A stretch of DNA of 6,193 bases from Candidatus Woesearchaeota archaeon (GTDB lineage: Archaea > Nanobdellota > Nanobdellia > Woesearchaeales > GW2011-AR15), in contig JAFGSP010000165.1 of the NCBI GenBank assembly GCA_016934775.1, positions 1 through 6,193 of the forward strand, read 5' to 3'. How positions within the stretch are numbered: position 1 is the first letter of the stretch; each line of letters begins with the position of its first letter. Below the pieces are notes generated by a model that saw only the letters and a list, made by a program, of their open reading frames with translations, made no database searches and was not told the DNA's origin. This document shows, one piece after another, positions 1-6,193 of this stretch. The position numbers and the translations under genes were made by a program.

Positions 1-177
1 GGTGCATTAGGCAATGTATCATTCAACGACCTAAGGCCGGCAAAAAAACTGAAAAAAGGATCTTTTTGGACTGTACTGGTAGATGAAGATACAAAACAGA
101 CCCCGGATGGAGTAGATATAGTAGTGCCGAAACTGGGCAACTGGTTTAGGCTATATCTGGATTATTTTTACAAATGA
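1..177 (+). CDS. C-terminal fragment of an unrecognised protein (5' end outside window)
   Basis: Frame 1 is open from the first base to a TGA at 175-177 and gives the last 58 residues of a protein. The tail is rich in Lys and Asp, has a Trp-rich stretch (SFWTVLVDED) and ends in the aromatic sequence RLYLDYFYK. I see no transmembrane helix or catalytic motif and do not recognise a family. Its stop overlaps the ATG of the kinase-HD gene in an ATGA arrangement, which suggests one mRNA and coupled translation. It is therefore probably the upstream member of the same operon, and its identity could indicate what the kinase-HD protein works with. The reading frame is well supported by the stop/start overlap, but the function is unknown. 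Confidence 0.7.
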   Translation, partial: GALGNVSFNDLRPAKKLKKGSFWTVLVDEDTKQTPDGVDIVVPKLGNWFRLYLDYFYK

Positions 178-1982
178 GCTCTATAAAAGAGATAGCAAGG
201 TGGATGGGAAGGAATTCTGTTAAAATAGAAGAAACCCCTCTGGCTTTTGTTTTTTTTACAGATGAGCATGTATTTAAGGTTTACAAGCCCAAGAAGATAG
301 ATGGTGTAGTTGACAACAGCACCCTGAAGAAAAGGAAGCATAATCTTGCCAATGAGCTGCAGATCAATAAGCTCTTATGCAAAAATATCTATCTGAAGGT
401 AGTTCCGATAGTAAAGACAAACACCGGTTTTTCTTTTGAGGCAAGAGGAGATATCGTTGACTATGCCCTTAAGATGCTGCAGCTTCCAAGAGACAGATCC
501 CTGAATTATGCGCTGGAAAACAAATGGACAATAAGGAAGGAAACACTGAAGGACATCCTGCTGCTGCTCTCCAATTTTCACAAGAAGGCTGCTACAAACG
601 ACAGGATATCAAATTTCGGAAAGATACAGGATCTATGGTCTTTATATGAGAGCCATCTCGAGAAGATAGAAAGGTTCCAAAAACCAGATTTATTATTCAA
701 CGATTCTGTGAAGGATTTTGTGATACAGAAGAGCGATCTTTTTTTTGAAAGGGTAAAAAACAACAAGATAAAGGATATCCACGGAGATGTAAGGGCAGAG
801 AATATCTTTGTTGTGGACAACAACATCTATCTCATCGACAGGGTCGCTTTTAACGATTCTTTCAGGTATAGGGATGTTCTGTTTGATGTGGCTTATCTGG
901 CGATGGATCTTGACTTCCACGGGAAACATGAGCTTTCAAAATATTTTGTAAAACAGTACATGCTGCTGAACGGAGAGCCGGAAGAGTCTCTTGAACTGAT
1001 ACAGTTCTACAAGAGCTACTGCGCGATAATACAGTGCCTTAACCATTACATCTCAAAGCAAAAATCATTTGCTGTCGACTATTTCAACCTTGCAAAATCA
1101 TATTTCAGGGAAGAGCTGGATCTGCTGTATGAGGGGCCAGAGGTAAAATTCAGGATCGACTATGCAGGCAACAGGAAATTACAGAGGCTTATTGACAACT
1201 GTTCAGCGAGCGGCGAGCTTAAGACGCTGCTTTTATGCTCGAATATAATGGCTATCGACAGGCTGAAGCACCATGACCACGGAAAGACCCATGCAACCAA
1301 GACAGCGAATTTTGCGCTTAAGATGCTGAGGGTGCTGAAGGACAAGAAAATCAAGTTCAGCCTGTTAAATGATTATGTATACAATAAATACATAAAAAGC
1401 TATGATTTCTCATATGATGATGTTGAGGTTATTGTAGCGCTTGCCTCTATACTGCATGATATCGGAACTTCTATAGACAAGAAAAACCATTCCCTGCTTG
1501 GGGTGAATCTTGCTCTGCAGCTTATTGACTCGCTTTTAGAGAATATCTACAAGGTCAATGAAAAGACGATAATAAAATCAGAGGTGATGCACTGCATCCT
1601 TATGCATGTTACAGATTCAGCTCCTTTGACTGTTGAAGCAGGCCTGGTCAAGATCGCTGATGCACTTGATATGGAAGAAGGCAGGGCAAAGATATCTTTC
1701 AGAGAGGGGATGATTGACACCCATTCTGTCTCAGCTCTTGCAATAAAGAAGGTTCTCATAAGCTCGTCTTTCAGGAAGCCGATAGTCATAACAGTGCTGA
1801 TGTCAAACTCTGCCGGGCTTTTCCAGGTCAAGGATATGCTTCAGGCAAAGGTCCAGAAGAGCGGGATAGAAAAATATATCGAGGTTGTTACAAAGATCGA
1901 CAAATCCGCAAAAGCTGAAGAGGTTCCGGACAAGCTTATATTCAAGAAAAATGAAATCAAAAGAGACTTTAGAAGGAAGTAA
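174..1982 (+). CDS. Two-domain protein: COG2187-like APH-fold kinase fused to an HD metal-dependent phosphohydrolase
   Basis: The N-terminal half (about residues 15-300) resembles the aminoglycoside-phosphotransferase-like domain of COG2187. It has a beta-strand FKVYKPK with candidate ATP-binding Lys35 or Lys38, the family-like STLKKRKH stretch, a Glu in the following helix (E61), the catalytic loop HGDVRAEN (H203, D205, N210), and a metal-binding LID (D222) followed by the characteristic RYRDVLFDVAYLAMDLDF. The C-terminal half (about 350-575) is an HD domain of a type seen in archaeal proteins: H373 in GKTHA, H428-D429 in LHDIG, accessory H439, H473 and H478, and D496 in KIADALDM, then a conserved-looking HSVSA and MSNSAGLFQV. 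All expected metal ligands are present, so both halves look competent. Substrates cannot be read from the sequence. It is probably cytoplasmic, with no signal peptide or membrane segment. The start at 174 is favoured by the ATGA overlap with the upstream gene; I see no clear Shine-Dalgarno. The 3' end overlaps the next gene by 32 bp. Bacterial COG2187 proteins usually carry a P-loop kinase domain instead of HD. Confidence 0.85.
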   Translation: MSSIKEIARWMGRNSVKIEETPLAFVFFTDEHVFKVYKPKKIDGVVDNSTLKKRKHNLANELQINKLLCKNIYLKVVPIVKTNTGFSFEARGDIVDYALKMLQLPRDRSLNYALENKWTIRKETLKDILLLLSNFHKKAATNDRISNFGKIQDLWSLYESHLEKIERFQKPDLLFNDSVKDFVIQKSDLFFERVKNNKIKDIHGDVRAENIFVVDNNIYLIDRVAFNDSFRYRDVLFDVAYLAMDLDFHGKHELSKYFVKQYMLLNGEPEESLELIQFYKSYCAIIQCLNHYISKQKSFAVDYFNLAKSYFREELDLLYEGPEVKFRIDYAGNRKLQRLIDNCSASGELKTLLLCSNIMAIDRLKHHDHGKTHATKTANFALKMLRVLKDKKIKFSLLNDYVYNKYIKSYDFSYDDVEVIVALASILHDIGTSIDKKNHSLLGVNLALQLIDSLLENIYKVNEKTIIKSEVMHCILMHVTDSAPLTVEAGLVKIADALDMEEGRAKISFREGMIDTHSVSALAIKKVLISSSFRKPIVITVLMSNSAGLFQVKDMLQAKVQKSGIEKYIEVVTKIDKSAKAEEVPDKLIFKKNEIKRDFRRK

Positions 1983-3372
1983 TCTGGAGCTTATTGCCCA
2001 AAAAGAGACTGCAGTAGCACAGAGAGATTTTTATACAGAGGAGGCTGAATGGCTGAGAAAGGCGCAGAAGAGTTCAGAAGAGGAGAACAGGGAAAACAAG
2101 GCGCTGCTTGAATTTTTGGAGATAAGCAAAAGCAAGGACCCTGATGAGGCATTATCAAAATATCTCGACTTTCTTAGCTCTCATTTTTCTCCGACTTCAG
2201 AAATAAAACTGTACACTTCAAAGGCTGGCGGATGTCTTGACTGCACAATAAATGAATTTTTAGGCCTGGACCTGAAATTTGAGGATCTGATCCTGAAGAT
2301 CGAGACAGGGTTCAGGAATATGAACAGCCTTACAGATATAATCAAGGAAACGATGTATATGATGGTTGTCGGCAAGAAGCCGATAAGAGTAGACAATACA
2401 AAGAATCCGTTCGGGTATCTAAGAGCGCACAAAATTATATTTAACAGCATGACAAAAGGAGATCTGCAGGTAATTTCCGGCGGATCCGGAATCATCTCAG
2501 AACAGAAATTCCAGAAATTGATGTCACTGGTAGGAAAGGTGTACAATGAGAAGGAGGTTGACCTGGCAGATGAGGATATTGCAGACAGGAACTTCTATGA
2601 AAAATATATCATGAAGATCAAGGATAATATTGACGCAAAGATGAGGAGCAGCGTCAGAAAGTCCCATTACACATGCCCTATCATAATAGATGAGGGTGCT
2701 GTGGGAGATATACACATAAGCCATGAAAAGAACCTGTCAGATCTTGACTGCAGGACAATAGACCATCTTGCATATTATGTATCGATAGCTATGGAGAAGA
2801 TACTGGCGTCAACAACAGATTCTCTGACACAGTTAGTCTCAAGAGCGCATCTGGACAGGGAACTGCCGAGAATAATAGAATACAACAAGAGATACGGCAG
2901 GCCTGTAACTGTCGTGATGGCAGATATAGACAGATTCAAGAAGGTTAATGATATGCTGGGGCACCAGTTCGGAGATGCTGTTCTGAAAGAAGTAGGGGGC
3001 ATTATAAATTCAAGCGTAAGGAAAAGCGTGGACCTGGCTGCGAGGTATGGGGGAGAAGAGATTCTTATATGCTTCCCGGAGATATCCTCAAAAAAGGCAT
3101 TAGAGCTTGTTGAGGGGATAAGGGAAAAGATAGAGCATGCTGAGATAAATTACGGCGGGAAAAGGAAAAAGGTCACTGTAAGCAGCGGAATCTATACTAT
3201 GAACTCAAATTCTTATAAAGACCTAAGTTTAGAGCAGATAAAAGACAAGGCAGTAAAAAATGCTGATATAGCCTTATATTATTCAAAAGAAAAAGGAAGA
3301 AACAGGACTACAGCATATTCCGAGACAGTCAGGAAGGAATATGAGGCAATAAAAAAGGCAAAACAGGGGTAA
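1951..3372 (+). CDS. Coiled-coil / GAF-like / GGDEF protein, putative diguanylate cyclase with degenerate inhibitory site
   Basis: This 473-residue predicted soluble protein would make cyclic di-GMP from two GTP. Residues 13-60 are rich in Glu, Lys and Ala and likely form a coiled coil. Residues 75-285 look like a diverged GAF-type sensor, mainly because the end (CPIIIDEGAVGDIHISH, then a long helix) matches how GAF domains finish; this is inference. It also holds a CLDC pair (C95, C98). The GGDEF domain (290-460) has DSLTQL where DxLTGL is usual, then DIDRFKKVND (D325, D327, N333), GHQFGD (G337-D342) and RYGGEEI (G367-I371). The signature is thus GGEEI, not GGEEF. The I-site position reads KSVD (358-361), with Lys replacing the Arg of RxxD, so product inhibition may be lost. 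I chose the ATG at 1951; a longer form from TTG 1885 would add 22 residues that lie wholly inside the upstream gene. The 32-bp overlap implies translational coupling. Confidence 0.87.
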   Translation: MKSKETLEGSNLELIAQKETAVAQRDFYTEEAEWLRKAQKSSEEENRENKALLEFLEISKSKDPDEALSKYLDFLSSHFSPTSEIKLYTSKAGGCLDCTINEFLGLDLKFEDLILKIETGFRNMNSLTDIIKETMYMMVVGKKPIRVDNTKNPFGYLRAHKIIFNSMTKGDLQVISGGSGIISEQKFQKLMSLVGKVYNEKEVDLADEDIADRNFYEKYIMKIKDNIDAKMRSSVRKSHYTCPIIIDEGAVGDIHISHEKNLSDLDCRTIDHLAYYVSIAMEKILASTTDSLTQLVSRAHLDRELPRIIEYNKRYGRPVTVVMADIDRFKKVNDMLGHQFGDAVLKEVGGIINSSVRKSVDLAARYGGEEILICFPEISSKKALELVEGIREKIEHAEINYGGKRKKVTVSSGIYTMNSNSYKDLSLEQIKDKAVKNADIALYYSKEKGRNRTTAYSETVRKEYEAIKKAKQG

Positions 3373-3387
3373 TTCTATAATTGGATA

Positions 3388-3404
3388 GAAAACTTTATTA
3401 AATA
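3388..3404 (+). promoter_or_regulatory. Archaeal BRE/TATA promoter for the PocR-GAF-GGDEF gene, placed for a leaderless transcript
   Basis: The 52-bp gap between the two cyclase genes contains GAAAA followed by CTTTATTAAATA, a good match to an archaeal purine-rich BRE plus TATA box. The TATA centre near 3397-3398 lies about 27 bp upstream of the A of the ATG at 3425. This is the usual spacing from TATA to transcription start in archaea, so transcription would begin at or within a few bases of the start codon. The bases just before the ATG (CAAATATATCCCTT) contain no Shine-Dalgarno, which fits a leaderless mRNA. Read-through from the upstream operon is also possible. Confidence 0.65.
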
Positions 3405-3424
3405 GGCAGACAAATATATCCCTT

Positions 3425-4963
3425 ATGCCAAAAGAGCTGAAAGAGCTGATAGATATAGAATCCTGGAAGAAGATACAGGATAAGTTTTCTGAAGTGATCG
3501 GACAGCCTGTCTATACAATAGATAAGGAAGGATGTATCGTACATAAATCAGGAGATTTTCCTTTCTACTGCCAGATCGTGCATTCAAAAGATACAAAGAG
3601 CAGGTGCCATAAGATAAGGCAGGAGATGTTTGAGAAACTAAAGGACAATGAAGACCATCTGCTGATATATTACTGTAATTTTGGGCTGCTGAATATAATG
3701 GTTCCGATAAAAGTAGGGGGGGAGCAGGCAGGGGCTGTAGTATGCTCCTCAATAGTCAAGAAGACAAGAAATGTTCCGTTATGCAGGAGAGTGGGGCAGG
3801 AGCTTAAGGTCGAGGCCATAGAGCTGCTTGACGCGATAAAGGAGATGAAGATAAGAGAGACAAACGAGGTAGATAAGTTTGCGACGCTTTTGCTGACACT
3901 GTCAAAATCCATACCTGAAATAATGCATGAAAAAAAAGCAAGCGAGAAAAAATTAAGCGAGCTTGAGATAATATATAAAATAACTAATCTCTTAAATTCT
4001 ACTTTTGACCTGGAGAAGATCTTTAAGTCAGTAATCACTTTTGTGTATGATTCCAGGATAGGGGACGCTTCTGATGTCCTGATATTCGAGAATGACGGGA
4101 ACAAGAGATATCTGCTGAACAAGGTGGATATACCAAGGCATTACCTGAATTTTGAGGACAAGATAGTCGAAGAGGTCATGCGCAGGGAGGAGCTGGAGCT
4201 TGTTCCGTTGATAAAGAGCGATGAGAGATTTGAATCAGACAGCGAGCTGAACATATACACAAGTATGGCTTCAATACCATTAAAGATAAACGAGAAGGTG
4301 ATCGGGACATTAAATGTCTATTCCAATTCAATAGATAAGCTAAAGGAGAATACTGATTTTTTATCGATCATAGCGAACCAGTCAGCTATGGCTATACACA
4401 ATGCAAGACAGTACGCAAAAATAAAGCAGATGGCGATAACAGACAAGCTGACAGGGCTATATAACAGAAGATATTTTATGGAGCTTTTGAAGAATGAGAT
4501 AGAGAGAAGCAAGAGGTTCAAGAAGCCATTGAGCGTTGCAATTCTTGACATAGATAATTTCAGGGACTATAATAATGCGCATGGGCATCTTGTTGGAGAC
4601 AAGCTGCTGGCAGAATTTTCAGGAATATTAAGGAAAAGCATAAGGAATATAGATACTGCCGGAAGATATGGCGGTGAGGAATTTATTGTCCTATTGCCTG
4701 AGTCAAACCCAGATGATGCTGCAGTCGTAGGAGAGAGGATGAGGAAGGCAGTCGAGGAGTCATATTTTGAGGGAGAGGAAGAGCAGCCGCTGGGAAGGGT
4801 TTCTGTAAGCATCGGGATTGCCACATGCCTGAATAACTCTTTAGATCATCAGGAGCTGATCAGGGAAGCGGATAAAGCGCTCTATAAAGCTAAGGAAACA
4901 GGGAAAAATAAAGTTGTTAGTACGATAGTGGTGGACAGGAACATGAGGGCTATTGAGAAATAA
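3425..4963 (+). CDS. PocR-GAF-GGDEF protein, putative ligand-regulated diguanylate cyclase
   Basis: This 512-residue predicted soluble protein has three recognisable parts. Residues 5-165 resemble the PocR sensory domain, a PAS-like fold predicted in the literature to bind small hydrocarbon-type ligands: a start LIDIESWKKIQDKF, cysteines C49 and C61 spaced as in the family, then YYCNFGLLNIMVPI (C84) and VGGEQAGAVVCSS (C107). A short charged helix (about 165-182) leads into a GAF domain (183-330) ending in SIPLKINEKVIGTLNVYS and ANQSAMAIHNARQ. The GGDEF domain (335-500) starts with the classic TDKLTGLYNRRYF, has DIDNFRDYNN (D375, D377, N383), GHLVGD (G387-D392) and an intact RYGGEEF (G416-F420), with RNID (R407-D410) matching the RxxD inhibitory site five residues before it. 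It therefore looks like an active, product-inhibited cyclase. Asn384 replaces the usual Asp of the ND pair. The start follows a well-placed TATA box. There is no EAL domain. The GGDEF fold call is firm; the PocR ligand is unknown. Confidence 0.92.
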   Translation: MPKELKELIDIESWKKIQDKFSEVIGQPVYTIDKEGCIVHKSGDFPFYCQIVHSKDTKSRCHKIRQEMFEKLKDNEDHLLIYYCNFGLLNIMVPIKVGGEQAGAVVCSSIVKKTRNVPLCRRVGQELKVEAIELLDAIKEMKIRETNEVDKFATLLLTLSKSIPEIMHEKKASEKKLSELEIIYKITNLLNSTFDLEKIFKSVITFVYDSRIGDASDVLIFENDGNKRYLLNKVDIPRHYLNFEDKIVEEVMRREELELVPLIKSDERFESDSELNIYTSMASIPLKINEKVIGTLNVYSNSIDKLKENTDFLSIIANQSAMAIHNARQYAKIKQMAITDKLTGLYNRRYFMELLKNEIERSKRFKKPLSVAILDIDNFRDYNNAHGHLVGDKLLAEFSGILRKSIRNIDTAGRYGGEEFIVLLPESNPDDAAVVGERMRKAVEESYFEGEEEQPLGRVSVSIGIATCLNNSLDHQELIREADKALYKAKETGKNKVVSTIVVDRNMRAIEK

Positions 4964-4975
4964 AATTAGTTTATC

Positions 4976-6175
4976 CTATCTTCCGCTTACTATCTCAACA
5001 ACATCTCCGTTCTTAAGCAGATGCTCTTTGCCAACTGTCATCTTTGTCTTTACGTCTATTGCCCTTATGAACTTGTTTCCGAAGTCGCTGTGGAGCCTGA
5101 AAGCAAAGTCCAATGCAGTTGTTCCAGAAGGCATAAGGAAGCAGTCTGGAAGAACATTTCCGTTTTGGTCTTCTAGTTTGTTTACTCCTCCTGGAAATAT
5201 TGCTACATACTTTAATAACTCAAATACAGCCTTGTCTATAGTTTCCTGCACACCAGTTGTTCTGAACACATCCAATATGTTCGTCTTTATGAAATTTAAG
5301 GCAGCAGCCTGTTTTTCATTCAATTTTTCCGGCTGCAGAATCTCAAAATCTTTCTGGCCGGGTATATACTTTATTATTCCGAGCTTTGCAGCCTCTCTTA
5401 ATGCAAGTTCAGACTCTGCAGAGCATGGAATCATTATGTAATCAGGAAACATTTTTTTTATCCTTTCAAAATTTGCTTTTCCTGCCGAAACATCAATCTT
5501 GTTGCATGCTATAATCATCGGCTTGGTCTTTTTTCTGAAATCAACTGCCAGCTGAAAAACCTGCTCTTCGGTCCATTCTGCGATATTGTTCGGGTCAAGG
5601 CTGAGTTTTCTCATAGAATCTTCAACCATATCTTCATCAACCCCCAGCCCTGACATCTGTTTAGCTATGGCAGCTCTTGGAATCTTTTTTGTCTGAACTA
5701 TCTCTCTTGCGAACTTATCCCAGCCGCGTTTCATAATGCCAACATACCAGTAGTCTATCTCTTCTTCCAGGAACTTGACATCGTTTGCCGGGTCATAACT
5801 TCCTGGGTCAACCTGCTCTCCTTTCTCGTTTGTTGTTCCTGCTATGTCTATAACATGTATCAATGCATCTGCCTGCCTCAGATCATCCAGGAACTGGTTT
5901 CCCATCCCAAGGCCTTCATGGGCGCCTGGAACCAATCCTGCAACGTCAATCATCTGGACAGGAACAAACCTTTGGCCGTCAATACAAAATCCCTCTCTTG
6001 GATTGCATTTTACATTAAAATGCGTTTCAGCGCATCTTACTTTTACATAACCTATGCCCGTATTAGGCTTTATTGTTGTAAAAGGATAGTTTGCTATCTC
6101 TGCTTCTGCCAAAGTGGCAGCTTTGAAGAAAGTGCTTTTTCCGACTGATGGCTTGCCAACAACACCGACCTGCAT
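4976..6175 (-). CDS. ychF: Archaeal-type YchF/OLA1 family GTPase (Obg-related, TGS domain)
   Basis: This is a complete 399-residue TRAFAC-class P-loop NTPase of the Obg/YchF group, known to associate with ribosomes and translation. It has the G1 P-loop GKPSVGKST (residues 7-15), NYPFTTIKPN in the G2 region (29-38), G3 DVAGLVPGAHEG (77-88), where a Leu stands in the catalytic Gln position as in other HAS-type GTPases, G4 NKID (225-228) and G5 SAES. A helical insertion spans about 130-215, and a C-terminal TGS domain (about 335-399) ends in GDVVEIVSGR. NKxD predicts GTP preference, unlike E. coli YchF and human OLA1, which have NxxE and favour ATP. The start is secure: an in-frame TAA lies only six codons upstream (6191-6193) and MQVGVVGKP fits the family N-terminus. 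No Shine-Dalgarno is visible in those 18 bases, and the promoter lies outside the window. The gene converges on the PocR-GAF-GGDEF gene with a 12-bp gap. The insertion and overall form are typical of archaeal members and identify the host. Confidence 0.96.
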   Translation of the reverse strand: MQVGVVGKPSVGKSTFFKAATLAEAEIANYPFTTIKPNTGIGYVKVRCAETHFNVKCNPREGFCIDGQRFVPVQMIDVAGLVPGAHEGLGMGNQFLDDLRQADALIHVIDIAGTTNEKGEQVDPGSYDPANDVKFLEEEIDYWYVGIMKRGWDKFAREIVQTKKIPRAAIAKQMSGLGVDEDMVEDSMRKLSLDPNNIAEWTEEQVFQLAVDFRKKTKPMIIACNKIDVSAGKANFERIKKMFPDYIMIPCSAESELALREAAKLGIIKYIPGQKDFEILQPEKLNEKQAAALNFIKTNILDVFRTTGVQETIDKAVFELLKYVAIFPGGVNKLEDQNGNVLPDCFLMPSGTTALDFAFRLHSDFGNKFIRAIDVKTKMTVGKEHLLKNGDVVEIVSGR

Positions 6176-6193
6176 TTTACTGCTTAGTGCTTA

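Noticed and set aside
144..157. TATA-like element (TTTAGGCTATATCT) as a promoter for the kinase-HD gene
   Set aside because: It lies inside the upstream coding region, is a weak match interrupted by GGC, lacks a clear BRE, and the ATGA overlap already explains expression.
174..1073. Aminoglycoside-resistance enzyme
   Set aside because: The kinase half has the APH fold motifs, but its closest resemblance is COG2187, which is not a resistance family, and the HD fusion and cyclase neighbours point to another substrate.
1278..1680. HD-GYP c-di-GMP phosphodiesterase in the kinase-HD protein
   Set aside because: The HD motif is present (LHDIG), but no GYP motif follows; the sequence after it reads TSIDKKNHS. 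C-di-GMP cleavage cannot be claimed.
1885..1950. Longer N-terminus for the first GGDEF protein from a TTG at 1885
   Set aside because: The extra 22 residues lie wholly within the kinase-HD coding region, would enlarge the overlap to 98 bp, and need a rare start codon; the ATG at 1951 gives a natural start before the coiled coil.
3716..3722. G7 run as a programmed frameshift or sequencing error in the PocR domain
   Set aside because: The frame runs through it cleanly into matching PocR sequence (VGGEQAGAVV), so neither a shift nor an error is needed.
4953..5441. Plus-strand 162-residue open frame opposite the 3' half of the YchF gene
   Set aside because: It is antisense to a strongly conserved GTPase, is Ser/Phe-rich without domain character, and has no promoter or ribosome-binding signal.
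5844..6148. Two overlapping plus-strand open frames opposite the YchF N-terminus
   Set aside because: Both are mirror frames of the conserved G-domain and show no protein-like features.

Overview
The window is about 6.2 kb of gene-dense DNA that looks archaeal. The clearest evidence is the minus-strand gene at the right end. It encodes a YchF/OLA1-family GTPase of the archaeal type, with an NKID G4 motif and a C-terminal TGS domain. Supporting signs are an HD-domain module of a type I associate with archaea, an archaeal-style BRE/TATA element placed for leaderless transcription, the lack of clear Shine-Dalgarno sequences, and heavy use of ATA (Ile) and AGA/AGG (Arg) codons. I cannot name the lineage.

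Layout. Positions 1-177 are the 3' end of an unrecognised gene. It overlaps by ATGA a 602-residue protein (174-1982) that joins a COG2187-like aminoglycoside-phosphotransferase-fold kinase domain to an HD metal-dependent phosphohydrolase domain. That gene overlaps by 32 bp a 473-residue coiled-coil/GAF-like/GGDEF protein (1951-3372). These three + strand genes look like one translationally coupled operon. After a 52-bp gap holding a good archaeal promoter comes a 512-residue PocR-GAF-GGDEF protein (3425-4963), probably made from its own leaderless mRNA. The YchF gene (4976-6175, minus strand) converges on it with a 12-bp gap.

How it fits together. Four consecutive + strand reading frames include two predicted diguanylate cyclases and a protein that joins a phosphotransferase to a phosphohydrolase. 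This looks like a small nucleotide-signalling locus. GGDEF enzymes are overwhelmingly bacterial and only sparsely known in archaea, so two different ones side by side next to an archaeal housekeeping gene is the main point of interest. The cyclases differ: the PocR-linked one keeps a full GGEEF active site and an RxxD inhibitory site, while the operon-encoded one has GGEEI and KxxD. No EAL, HD-GYP or PilZ partner is visible in the window, so the product, its breakdown and its receptor are all unknown here. YchF is probably an unrelated neighbour. I see no RNA genes, CRISPR arrays, mobile elements or substantial repeats.
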